DNA of 64,000 bases from assembly GCA_014925825.1 (NCBI GenBank), contig JACGCK010000011.1, forward strand, positions 558,001 to 622,000, given 5' to 3'. Source of the DNA: Pholiota molesta (lineage: Eukaryota; Basidiomycota; Agaricomycetes; Agaricales; Strophariaceae). Positions 11,280-21,757 of this stretch are shown here, one piece after another (position 1 is the stretch's first letter; every line of letters begins with the position of its first letter). The translations under genes and the position numbers were made by a program. The notes under the pieces are model-generated. The model was not told the origin of the DNA, ran no database searches, and saw nothing but the letters and a program-made list of their open reading frames with translations.

Positions 11280-13048
11280 ATGCAGCAGCCGACATGCATC
11301 AACATTCGTATTCGGTCCACCACCGATGCCCATAAGATTTTCGCAGCATCCAGAAGGGCATCCTCCACATGGTCACCCGCCGACTAGACGCCGACGAGCG
11401 CCTTGCACTTAGATCTGGTTGTATCTATGCATGGGAAGAACGCGGACCACACAGCGAGTTGACGGGACTCGGAATTGAACGCTTTACGGAGGGCCGGAGG
11501 TGGTCACCGTCGCGCGTGCGGGATGTGCGTACTATCAACCACCAACTTTCCATCAACTCTAATCTTATTTTGATCGTCCAGGAATTTCTTTTTACTACGA
11601 GAAATATGCCCCGCCTCCGGACGCAAATCATATAGTGATTGGGTACGAGATCTTATTCTACCATCCTGTAGACCAAGGACCTTCCCCTCAAAGGACTAAG
11701 ATGTTATTTCTTTCTTTAGAAATGCCCCAGACCGTCAAATGCAACCCCCGCGTGATTGGGATCCGCTAGTGAAGCAAACGTACTCAGTTTGGGTCCAGAC
11801 AGACAAAGGTCGTCGCAAATGGCATCTAAGTAAGAAAACGACACCTTGCTTTCTTATCAATATGCCCGTATTTAATCCTGTTCATCCAGCGGCATACTTT
11901 ACTCAAACAACGATTGACCAGCTAGGAACTATCGATGACAACCCGCAAATACGTGACATCGTCGTTGAAGAGGGGATGTTCAAAAGCACTCGGGTAGGAA
12001 AGAGTCGTGTTAAGACGGACGACAGCAGTCGACCTGATGCGACAAAGTCCGCCGCCACTGCCGTTCCTCGAACATATGCCCTTTCCCAACGCCTTACCAG
12101 TATCAACAGAATGAATCTGTAACTGCGACCCCTGTTCTGATGCATGAGCCATATCAGAGTCGCCAATTGGACGCATCACCGTCCCCGGGCTATGAACAAA
12201 CACCATCCCCAATATCGTCCTCTCCCGTAGTTCCTTATCAGCTGAATCATGGATCATATTCCAGTGCCTCGCCCGCTCCAGGTCCTTACTTGCCGACGGG
12301 ATATTCCATGGGGTCCAGCTCCGTCTCTCATTCACTGAATCCAACCTCGTCAGGCGCTCACTCTGCGGAAGGTTCCCCAGCACCTGAAGTGCAATTATCT
12401 GCCCTGCATGGACATGGGCACACACGGGCCGAATTACTACTCACCTGGGGCGGTATCTCCGCCGCCATGGAATGGGAATAATGCAAATGCAGCATTTAAT
12501 CCGAGACCAGCTGATCCTTTCCACGACAGCAGCACCATCCCCACAACAGCCCCAATAGCATGAATACTAACATAAGAACTTCTTCGTATCCCTCAGCCTC
12601 AACTACAGAACCTCCACCAACCATGCATCCGCATCTCCACATTCCTATACTTCGCACGCATCACCTCTTGTTGCAGGCCACAGCACTAACCATGTATATT
12701 CTTCGTACTCACTGCACTCTGCACTCGCCTTGCCAAATCTCGACGGCTCCGCTCCGTCCGTAGATCATCGGGGCCTGCAGCTTTCCCCGCTGCATATTCC
12801 GACAGGATGCAGGGCGGCATGTCCGGCTCGAGTATTGCGAACCTCACAGATACGACGAACATGGCGACGCGCGGTGGCGGCTCAGACACGCTGCTCGGCG
12901 GCGGGGGTGTTCCATGGACGCAGCGGCGGCAGCAGCAGTAGGCGACAACGACCATGATGACGGCGGCCTACGTCTCCCGCTGCTACGGCCGCCTGTGGTC
13001 AAATACGTAAGAGACCCACAGGACGAAAAGATACTCCGCCGCCTCTAG
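11280..13048 (+). CDS. WOPR (Gti1/Pac2) transcription factor, copy 2, with multiple apparent frameshifts
   Basis: Second WOPR regulator, starting MQQPTC like copy 1. Domain blocks: TTDAHKIFAA, KGILHMVTRRLDADERLAL, RSGCIYAWEERGPHSE, GIERFTEGRRWSPSRVRD, EFLF, LVKQTYSVWVQTDKGRRKWH, AYFTQTTIDQLGTIDDNP, GMFKSTRVGKSR. A long Ser/Pro/Tyr-rich tail follows, as is usual in the family. The reading frame changes near 11348, 11586 (five T where six are expected), 12080 (three C where four are expected), 12390, 12525, 12615 and 12765, and perhaps once more near 12920. All but the 12390 event are one-base losses, and the flanking codons stay sensible (for example GPNYYSPGAVSPPPWNGN and SSIANLTDTTNMATRGG). 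The end at 13048 is a best guess; an alternative stop is at 12941. Confidence 0.82.
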
Positions 13049-14125
13049 CGGGACGGGAACGGAGCGCCACGGGACGTGGGTGGCAGACAGGCCATGTGGG
13101 CCAATATTTCTTGCCTTGCACACAGGGCGCTGCCAGAGAGGATTACCAGTGTGGTGGGGCCTCGGAGCGTGCTGATATCTTCTAGACTTCGGCCTTCGGC
13201 TTTGCTGCCTCACACTCTGTCTTACTACTTAACTTGATTCAAGGATCTGCAGGCGGAGGTACTTGTCTTGGTGTCAGAGCATGTATTTTTACGTATATAT
13301 CTCTTTCGATCTCTGTGTTACCTTCTTCTTTCAGGTCACCGCTGCCAGTGCACATCCTTCGTTCGTCTATGTTTCTGCGTATTTTTTTTTTCAATACTGT
13401 TCTGGTGGAAATTCTACGGCTTCAATGGCATTTTCTATCTTAGATTCTCTATTCATGGTCCAGGTGCTCTATACGCAGCGACCGTTCTCCTTACCTTGAT
13501 TCAAAACCTGATAGCGTCCACACCTCTGCACCTATCTTATTTTTATTATCTACATATCTACACCTTTTTCATAATCACGCACTTACAGCACTTACAGCAC
13601 TTACATGGGAAGATACACGCATTCTCTTTATGTAAATCTGACTTATTATCGTACATGTATATACATGTGGCATTTCATCGAGCACTAATCTGTATAACAC
13701 CGCGTCATCATGAAAACATAGATGCATCGCGTGGAATCAAGTATACGTAAACGTCCTGCAAGAAGATTCAAAGGCGACCAGTAAAGACCTGGTAAAGACA
13801 TTAGTGCAAATAAATATTTTATTGACTCTAAAATAGTGCATTGAGTGGTGTGCATACAGAAACTGTACTTCTTTTTCCGTCCGTATTTACGGTGACTGAG
13901 GAAACATTAGGTTGTTTATTTCGACGAAATGCGGTAGACAATGATGCGATAGGTGTGATGATAATGACGATGTAGGTGCAAGGCAATGGTAGCTATATGC
14001 TGAAAACAAGTACGTGAACGAGCGAATGCTTCCAAAAGGGGGAACGTGAAAGATGTTATACAATTCATACATGGTGGAGTAAAGCGTAGGAAGGCAAGAA
14101 CGAGGCAATGCTGAGGATTGATGGG
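13049..14125. other. Intergenic region between WOPR copy 2 and TFIIA
   Basis: No gene recognised. From about 13230 to 13750 the + strand is rich in T and C, and two frames stay open by composition alone. It holds the 3' ends of two convergent genes. Confidence 0.5.
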
Positions 14126-15323
14126 TTACCATTCAAATTCCCTGTTACGGTGTTAGCACTTGAACGAACGTGAAGATCAGGAAAACATACCCGGTACATT
14201 TCGCGAATAGGTAATCCTTTCCATTGATATGGATCATACCATCTTTCAAGACACACTTCCATTTGTTCTTGACTCGTGCCACCTATATAAACGAGGTTAG
14301 CGGTGGGTCAAAGAAACCCCGTCGCCTTGCTCACCTTGTCATATGTACAGAATACAATGTCGGTTTCCCCGGCTGCGCCTTCTTCATCATCATCCTCAGC
14401 CTCGGTGTCTGAGTCATCAAGATCGCTATTGATCGCTTCCGAGTCATTGGTGGAGGACTGAGAAGCCACTGCCGGCTGAGGAAGTGAAGGGTGCGCACTC
14501 CTAGGAGCAAACGCTCCTGACGGAGGAGGGGAGGGCGAATCTTCTTCGCCTGAGGACTCGGAGGGACCATCTACCTGTGGAATACGTTGTGCAGGTTGTG
14601 ATGTTGATGTTGCTGGCGTGTAAGGGCGGGCCTGACCAGCACCAGGCTGGGTCTGGCCGTTTCTGGGGAAGTTCATGATGCCTGTCTGGCCCATTGGATG
14701 CTGCGTTGTCGCCACAGGAGGAGGCAGCTGCCGGCTGCCGTTGATATTCGGTCCTGGAAGGGGAGGAATTGAATAGGAAGGTGTTAGCATATACCGGCTG
14801 TCGTGTGGCTCGGTCTTGACTGCAGGTTGGCCAGCTGCTGTAACGGGCGCGTAAGGGTTGTGAGCAGCATAGTGTGGCATCATGTGCATAGGGTGTGGGG
14901 GGTATGGATGATGCTGTTGCTGTTGCTGCTGCTGGGCATGAGCGGCGGCGGCGGCGGCTGCCGCCGCAGCGACTGCAGGGTGAGTAGCTGACGGAGCGGA
15001 GATAGACTGTGCTGGGTTCTCAAACTCTGCGACGTGCGAGGCAATGACTTTGCTCTCCCATTTCTAGGGAACGTGGTAGCAAGCGACATATGTTCAGATT
15101 TGTTTTGTCAAAAATAATGGTTTGGGTCGAACTTACGTGCTGCAATTCAGCTAGGACGTCCTCAGAGACGCCATACTCTTCGAACTCGGGCTTAATGGAC
15201 TGGATGACATCGTCTATCACGGCTCGGTAGATAGCAGGCTCAAGGAAAACATCGGCGTTCAGACCAATTTGGCTACTACAAACAGGGGGTTGGTGAGCAG
15301 CTCACCACTATCTTATTCGACAT
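14126..15323 (-). CDS. TOA1: Transcription initiation factor TFIIA large (alpha/beta) subunit
   Basis: Binds TBP-TATA complexes and stabilises RNA polymerase II preinitiation. Starts at 15323 with MSNKIV; a 67-bp intron leads to PAIYRAVIDDVIQSIKPEFE and YGVSEDVLAELQH, the N-terminal helical domain. KWESKVIASHV follows the next intron. The middle is a low-complexity linker with an alanine run and a glutamine run near 14918-14970. An acidic stretch (DLDDSDTEAEDDDEEG) precedes the C-terminal beta-barrel: DIVFCTYDK, VARVKNKWKCVLKDGMIHIN, GKDYLFAKCTG, EFEW, stop at 14126-14128. All exons keep frame. Both conserved domains separated by a variable acidic linker is the standard architecture of this subunit. 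Confidence 0.95.
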
Positions 15324-15676
15324 TCGTCCGGCGGGTGGCGAGCGGGGTTGACTGGTTTCAACCTCTGCGTTGTCCGACGGCGACGTGGCGGGAGGCAAGG
15401 AAAGCTGCCTTTTATACATCATGCAAATCCCACCAAACCCAGGAAAGTTCAAACTCCGCTCTATAATGATTACTGTGCATTCCCACGCACAGACCACCAT
15501 TCAAGCAGAAAAGGAAATCTACGACCTGCGCAATGCCACTGGCGTACGAGATGGATGAATATTGGATGAATGCCATTTACCTCCAGCAATATAACAAAAT
15601 TTTAAGCCATGTAGTCATATAATATGCAGCAAGATTCTACTGAGTCCTTATATTGTATTTTCACTCATCGGATATC

Positions 15677-15750
15677 GGTTCGATGGCGTAGTTGGTTATC
15701 GCATCTGTCTAACACACAGAAGGTCCTCAGTTCGAGCCTGGGTCGAATCA
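15677..15750 (+). tRNA. tRNA-Val (anticodon AAC), copy 1
   Basis: A 74-nt cloverleaf. Acceptor GGTTCGA (15677-15683) pairs with TCGAATC (15743-15749), followed by discriminator A. A-box TGGCGTAGTTGG is visible. Anticodon stem TCTGT/ACAGA closes loop CTAACAC, giving anticodon AAC. The T-arm contains GTTCGAGCC. No intron. A run of six T lies about 12 nt downstream, a suitable Pol III terminator. CCA is not encoded, as expected in a nuclear gene. An identical copy lies at 18555-18628 on the other strand. Confidence 0.95.
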
Positions 15751-15770
15751 CATTTTGCTCTTTTTTATTG
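15751..15770 (+). terminator. Pol III terminator of tRNA-Val copy 1
   Basis: A run of six T within 20 nt after the mature 3' end of the tRNA. Confidence 0.7.
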
Positions 15771-16021
15771 CACAACCATCCAAAAGGACATGAGGCATTA
15801 CTCGAGAGTCGACATGAGCCTTGAGGTATTGCTCCAGTCACCGACATACATACGTATTCGCCTCCACAGCGACAGGTAGGCCTGCATTTCACACTTACCC
15901 CACACCGCACAGTAGTAAACAGACTCCTATGACGCAGGTGGGAAGCTTGTATATTTAAAGAGTGCACTTCATAGGATAGGCCCCACCAACCCGTAACAAA
16001 TCCCTCGAACCCCTTCCCCAA

Positions 16022-16578
16022 ATGCCTCTTTTCAAATCCAACAACAATAACGACGACTCCTCACCGAGGCGCAACAGCGCCGACCGCCACTCCAGCACCT
16101 CTCCAACCACGAAGAAGAGCATCTTCTCTTCCAACAGCACCTCCCCCCCTCAGTCCACGACCAGCACTTCCGGCTCCAGCTTCTTCGGGCGTCGGCGTTC
16201 GAGCTCGGTCTCTGAGCGCGAGAGCACCAGCAAGCACAGCGGCTTCTTCGGTCTGGGGCATAACAAGCACGATCTCTCAAACGACCCCTCCATCCGCGGT
16301 GCGCGCGAAAAGGTGGCCAACGCGGAGGCGGCTGAGAAAGAGGCAGATCGCGCACTGAACCAGGCTCGTGAGCATGTCAAGTTGGCTCGTGAGCACGTTC
16401 GGATGCTGGAACGGGAAGCATTGGAGGAGTGAGTAGCGCATTGTGATTTTTGTCGTCATATGATTAATTTGCTGATCATGGTTGTCGTAGATCGCGACGC
16501 GCTAAAGCCAAACAAGCTGAGGCGAAGATCGTCAGCAAGAGCGCGAAGGGTCTTGGACGACATGACAACACATTTTAA
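16022..16578 (+). CDS. Small Ser/Thr-rich protein with C-terminal coiled coil
   Basis: Two exons joined by an intron from about 16430 to 16489 (GTGAGT...TCGTAG). The first half is low-complexity Ser/Thr/Asn with short basic patches (FFGRRRSSSVS). Residues about 90-160 are a charged Ala/Glu/Lys/Arg helix (EKVANAEAAEKEADRALNQA, then REHVKLAREHVRMLEREALE) predicted to coil. The C-terminus is ESRRAKAKQAEAKIV then SKSAKGLGRHDNTF. It resembles small hypothetical proteins of mushroom genomes, but I know no function. About 165 residues; no signal peptide or membrane segment. Frame is intact. Confidence 0.8.
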
Positions 16579-17174
16579 ACCTTCCCGAGAGGACATCTTT
16601 TTGGATATTGTTTTTCTTACCATTCGTTCCAAATTTCGATACCTTTTCTCTAGTTTTAAATTAGTGGACCAGATAATAGTGGAATATACCATCTTATAAT
16701 TTAAGCTTCTGACAACTTGAGTGTCGTGGGATTACATTGCTCGCTCGACAAGGTATAGGTCATACATACATTAAAAATACTACAAAAACAGCATCAGCGA
16801 CAGAAAGTGGTGTGGACTGGAATAATACTGACCAACTAGAAATAAGAACCAGCCCCTGCATAATTTCCTACTGGCGGGCGCTGCGAATCTCCTGCTGGGA
16901 TTGGTTCGTCCTTACCATCCACATTATCTAAATCCAACCGTTCTGCCTTGCGCCTAGTGTTTCAAGAGACCCTGGTCCAAAGGCCGGAAGGGGAGGGGTA
17001 AGGTTTTGCGGGGATCGCAATGCGGCCTCCAGGTATTCGCGATTGCAAATCCTGTTGCGTCGGGACGGGTTGGAAGTGCACCTGTCCAAATTCAGTCCAT
17101 GATATTGCGATAACACGCTTAGACAACCGTATCGTTCGTCTTCTTATATTGAATAAGGAAGAGATTGACAGTCG
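16579..17174. other. Intergenic region, no gene seen
   Basis: Contains the 3' ends of the convergent small coiled-coil gene and PalC. No convincing open frame, tRNA or repeat. Confidence 0.5.
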
Positions 17175-18471
17175 TTATTCGTCTTTTATCGTCGTTTTCC
17201 AGCGTTCTTCTTCTTCTTTTCTGGATTGCCCGAGCGAGGGAAGTTTTCCAGTATCTTTGATCTCATCAAGCTCTTTCTTGGCCCACTGAAGGAACGCGAC
17301 GGCTTCCCCGCCCTTTTCTGCGCCGCCTTTCTCGCCTGCGTCTACGCCGAGCCACTTATGGGATAGAGCATTATGCAATGTTGCTTGATTCGCCAGATAG
17401 TGCCGTAGATCTGCGACACCTCTTTGTTTGAGTTGACCGCGAAACCTTTACCGGAAGGAGATTTGCTGGAGGCGGGAGTTTTGGCGAGCAGCCGAGCGGA
17501 TGAATATAAGGAGGCGCATTCGATGTGCAACTTGGCTAGAAGTGCTGGTGGGGGATGTGACTTGGGCAACGGAGGTCCCGGTGCGATATTGCTCTCATAT
17601 GCAGATTTGGAAAGGAGCCTTCTTATGGCAAGAGTTTGGGCGTCCGCGAGTGACATCCTGAGAAATCGCCATCGGATTTAGAGGGGCGTTGAACATATGG
17701 ATTAGAGAGGAATGCTTACTTTGCCAAGGCGCTATTAATTTCTCGACTGACATCGGGAGGCCTTTGGAATCCGGGAGGGCTGGTTCGGTTGGTCTCCCAT
17801 TCAGGGATCACGGTATTGGCGATGAAAGTGAATATCCCACTCGCTCTACACAAGAAGTCGACAGCCACATTAAGTCTATCGTCTTTCGCCTTGCGATCTG
17901 TGTCTGATATGGCGCGGTCGTGTTCGTAGATTCCGACAGAGGAGACAATGGAGTGCGCGAGATTCGACAGTGCGAACGCATATGTTAACAACGAGAACGA
18001 ATAGTCGGCGTGCAAGCCAGGAATGTCCAGCCGGGGCGAAGAGTTAAAGAGGTTAGCGCTTAACGTCGTACGCCAACTGAAAACTAGGGGGGATCTATTC
18101 AGTCAGCTTGCAACCTTCCAGCATGAGGTCTCTGGACATACTAGGCTCGTTCCTGATGCCAATTTCATCGTGAGCTGCACATACCATAATAGCTTGCAGA
18201 AAAGGCAAGTATTCCTCAATAAACTGGGAGGCATTGCAGTCCGATTGGTAGTGGTCTACAAGATGATCGATCATGGACGCACCTTGACCAGTGTCAAGAA
18301 ATCTTTTTCTCCATGATCAGTCCGCTTGCTCTCCTTCAGTACACCGCGTAGATTTGCTCTCGCTTCAGTGGCTTGCGGAATGTAGTGTGTGTAGGCTCTG
18401 TCAAGGCTATGGTCGACGCAGAAATTGGAAAAGGAGACTGCGCCGGTAGTCGGTAGCTCATATAAATACAT
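17175..18471 (-). CDS. palC: PalC-like BRO1-domain protein of the ambient-pH (Pal/Rim) pathway, one apparent frameshift
   Basis: BRO1-domain proteins of this kind link the plasma-membrane pH sensor to ESCRT-III in alkaline pH signalling. Starts at 18471: MYLYELPTTGAVSFSNFC, then TEARANLRGVLKESKRTDHG. Further exons give EEYLPFLQAIM, WRTTLSANLFNSSPRLDIPG, LHADYSFSLLTYAFALSNLA, SLADAQTLAIRRLLSKSAYE, and finally ADLRHYLANQATLHNALSHK followed by WLGVDAGEKGG. Near 17409-17416 the frame slips by one base between KEVS and ADLRHYL, an apparent single deletion. Stop is at 17175. The identical-strand tRNA-Val starts 84 bp upstream. Confidence 0.88.
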
Positions 18472-18554
18472 GGTAGAACTTGGCAGAGTTGTGAACTTGT
18501 GGAAGCTGCGCTGGGCGGAAGCAAAATGAGGACAAAAGAAGAAAGTGCAAAAAG

Positions 18555-18628
18555 TGATTCGACCCAGGCTCGAACTGAGGACCTTCTGTGTGTTAGACAG
18601 ATGCGATAACCAACTACGCCATCGAACC
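18555..18628 (-). tRNA. tRNA-Val (anticodon AAC), copy 2
   Basis: Identical over 74 nt to the copy at 15677-15750, in inverted orientation, with the same five bases ATATC just upstream. A T5 run follows its 3' end at once. Its 5' end lies 16 bp from the left end of the foldback element at 18645. Outside these short flanks the two tRNA loci differ, so the duplication is either old or very small. Confidence 0.95.
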
Positions 18629-18644
18629 GATATTTGGGGACTTA

Positions 18645-18891
18645 TTGCTGTTTGCAAAATTGTTGGCCGCGACAGCCATTTTGGTCAAACCATCATTTTC
18701 GGCGTCGCGCCGCGTCACTTCATGTTTCTCGTCATAGCTCAATGAATACAACACATATATAAGAAATTTTTATATATTTGAGATCCCATGAGTGTGCCCG
18801 AGATGCTCGAAAAGAGAGCACGGAAATCCGAGCAAAATTGGACAAGTCGGTTTTGCCACGTAGGCTTTCACGGTCATCCACGACTTTCCAC
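18645..18891 (+). repeat. Left arm of inverted repeat
   Basis: 247 bp, inverted partner at 19501-19747. Contains an AT-rich block near 18753-18780 (ATATATAAG...TTTTTATATATT) that could serve as a TATA-like promoter just upstream of the ATG at 18788. Confidence 0.93.
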
Positions 18892-19500
18892 TGATTCCTC
18901 AAGAAAAATGGCGTATACTTCTGATATGACAAGCAAGACTTGTTCTACTGCTAATTCTGCAGATGCAGGGGGGGAAAACAAGCAAATCCGTCAACTTTTG
19001 GCCTTACAGCACTGTATTCCATGCATTGTGATATTTGCTGGTCACCGTGCGCTTCCCGTCTTCAAGCCCACCTCTGTTTCTGGAGCTCCGTTGCTTCTCT
19101 GGGATATCATGTTTTCTTTATCTACATTTAAGCTATGATCCATGAGCCCTTCAACCTTATGCTATCATCTCTAGAACTGGATACAGGTGGTGATGAACAT
19201 ATGATGAACCATAGAATCAGTATTGGAACATAGGGCAAATGTCATTCGAAAAAGGGTGTAGGACAGCCTTGGTTTGCGACTGGGAAGCACTGGAACCCTG
19301 ATTAAGTGTGGAGAGAGTGTTTGTGCTGATTGTTGGCCTCTGCAGCCAGAGGGCATAAGGAGTCATTGGATTGTCACCAACATTGGAGAGTCAAAAATCA
19401 ATCAATGGTCATGATTCTTTTTTCTGCACCTAAAGAATTGGCAGCCGCATAGGTACTACTAGTTAGATTTGGAGTAGATGTTGCTGTTTTCGAGCTATCG

Positions 19501-19747
19501 GTGGAAAGTCGTGGATGACCGTGAAAGCCTACGTGGCAAAACCGACTTGTCCAATTTTGCTCGGATTTCCGTGCTCTCTTTTCGAGCATCTCGGGCACAC
19601 TCATGGGATCTCAAATATATAAAAATTTCTTATATATGTGTTGTATTCATTGAGCTATGACGAGAAACATGAAGTGACGCGGCGCGACGCCGAAAATGAT
19701 GGTTTGACCAAAATGGCTGTCGCGGCCAACAATTTTGCAAACAGCAA
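19501..19747 (-). repeat. Right arm of inverted repeat
   Basis: Reverse complement of 18645-18891. Ends 79 bp before the likely ATG of the PIG-U gene, so it probably lies inside that gene's promoter. Confidence 0.93.
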
Positions 19748-19825
19748 TAAATACGAAAAACATAAGTGTTAAATAATGTGACCGTCACTCTGCCCATTGT
19801 GGGCTGGGATGCAACTCACTCTGCG

Positions 19826-21523
19826 ATGGCTTCAACCTCCAAGGCGTCTTCGCCACCAAAGGATTATTTCAACGTCCCCGCTGCTCAACTGGTCCTGGTG
19901 GCTGCTAGACTATGGTTTTCTTTCATAAATCTCTCGGATACCCTGAAGTATAACCAACAACTCTCATCTCCTCTGACTTCCTTCTCCCAACGTGCGTTCG
20001 TCTTCCCCACTATCGCGTCAACCAGATAATAACGTGGATATTTGCAGTACGGGAAGGCATCTCCTTATTCAACAATGACATAGATCCATATTCCGGAGGG
20101 TCATTTCGTCACGTACGTGTACAGATCCTCACTTGGAGCACTTTCGCTGAGGCGACCCTTCTATAGTCACCACTCTTACTGTCGTTCTTCGCCACGATAC
20201 TCCCCAATTCGACGAAGCTAGCGTCAATACTGTGGGCCCTTAATGACATTGCAGGTGCCTTAGCTATGGTACAAATTTACCGAGCTCGCCAAAACGTACG
20301 GCGGACTCCTCGCGATACTTTGGTCGCTGCATTGTGAGTGGCGCCCTACTTGATGATGAGGATTCCATTTGAACTCTCAACATAGATATCTCCTCAACCC
20401 TTATATCCTACTGTCTTCTCTCGCCTTATCAACATCGTCCATCGAAAATACTCTAATGCTTGTATCAATAATGTTTGCATGCCAAGGTAAATCTTTACGT
20501 CCTCCTTGCTACATCACTTATCAAAGTTTCCTTGTGCATAGGCAAAGCACCGGCGTCTCTATTTGTATTATCTTTCCTTGCACATCTATCATTATCCTGG
20601 ATCGTGGTTCTGTTCCCAATCCTAATCCTACTCGTCAGCAGTCCGGTCTCCCACCTCGCTTCTCCTAAAGCGCTGCAAGCCAACTTCAGGAGAATGTTTT
20701 CTCTTTTCGGAGATTTTTATGTATATATTGTGACTCTAACACTTATCTCCACCCTCATTTGTGGGAACTCGAACTGGGTTTCTCAGACTTGGGGTGCAAC
20801 GTAAGTTATAAAGCCTTTTCAGCTAGTGTTTTTCGATTAATGTATTATTTAGTCTGACACTCCCTGACTTGACACCAACAACTGGACTATGGTGGTATTT
20901 CTTCACGGAGATGTTTGACCACTTCCGGCCATTTTTCCTCATGGTCTTCAATGTACGTATTTCTGTTCAAAGACCACCCAGAAAGACGGCTAATGTAGGT
21001 TCAACAGGTGCATGTCTTGATATATGTGGTGCCAATCTGCATGAAATTCCAGTATGTCCTGTCTTTTCAGCGCGCTGAAATATTGGCCTGTGTTCTAATT
21101 TATCCCCTCAGATATGATCCACTCTTTGCTACTTTCCTTTTACTCGGAATTTTGGCATTGTTCAAATCATACCCGACCCTTTCAGATCCTGGCCTCTTCT
21201 TGAGCATGATTGCCGTCTTCCCAGAAATATATTCATGTAAGCGTCCCCCTCTACTTTCCCTTCGTGACCGTCCTCTAACCACAAGTCCTCCAGACCTGAG
21301 GCACCCCATTGTCACGGCACTTCTCCATCTGCATTCGTCATTACTTATGCCTCTTTTCCATCACCTGTGGCTGACACAAGGCACCGGTAACGCGAACTTC
21401 TTCTATGCAACAACTCTCGTCTTTGCAATTGCGAACGGTGCCGCCTTGATAGATTGTCTATGGGCTGGATTACGGATAGCAATTGGCCCAGACGCTGATG
21501 GATATGTGGTCACTCAAGAATAG
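19826..21523 (+). CDS. GPI transamidase subunit PIG-U (Cdc91/Gab1)
   Basis: Polytopic ER membrane subunit of the complex that attaches GPI anchors to proteins. Chosen start is the ATG at 19826 (MASTSKASSPPKDY), followed by a first hydrophobic helix (LVLVAARLWFSFINLSDTL). Exons continue with LREGISLFNNDIDPYSGGSF, LYLLNPYILLSSLALSTSS, FGDFYVYIVTLTLISTLICG, the family hallmark LTPTTGLWWYFFTEMFDHFR then PFFLMVFNVHVLIYVVPICM, and FFYATTLVFAIANGAALIDC near the end. Seven or eight membrane segments can be seen, and the length (about 400 residues) is normal. No frame breaks. A short CTG repeat lies just after the stop (about 21534-21551). Confidence 0.93.
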
Positions 21524-21757
21524 AAATATGTTGTTGCTGCTGCTGCTGCATTAAGTACATCTATTTGTTCAATAATTATTCACATGTACTCCTCTGCGTT
21601 TGGAGACTTGTTGTACATGGTCAATGCAACCCGAGAAGGGTAACATTAATATTATGACTGAGGTGAGGCTTCTAAGAGATGCTCTACTATGGATATGTCT
21701 ATCGGGATTTTTGCCTTGTGCAGATAATCATCATTCCTACAGCCCAGATGCAAAGAG

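Larger units (their letters stand above)
18645..19747. mobile_element. Foldback element with 247-bp near-perfect inverted arms, non-autonomous
   Basis: Left arm 18645-18891 begins TTGCTGTTTGCAAAATTG; right arm 19501-19747 is its reverse complement. I found no mismatch reading both arms base by base. The arms flank a 609-bp centre. TA stands directly outside both ends (18643-18644 and 19748-19749), which fits a Tc1/mariner-like TA target site, although a two-base repeat is weak evidence. There is no transposase-sized frame. Each arm contains an ATG (18788 on +, 19604 on -) opening the same 38-codon start, MSVPEMLEKRARKSEQNW onward. It may instead be a tail-to-tail inverted gene duplication with homogenised ends. 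Confidence 0.8.

Noticed and set aside
13234..13750. Open frames up to 160 codons after WOPR copy 2
   Set aside because: T/C-rich tract; the translations are low-complexity Phe/Leu/Ser with no domain.
18271..18657. 128-codon reverse open frame spanning tRNA-Val and the PalC start
   Set aside because: Its upstream half is translation of the tRNA gene itself; only the part from 18471 is PalC.
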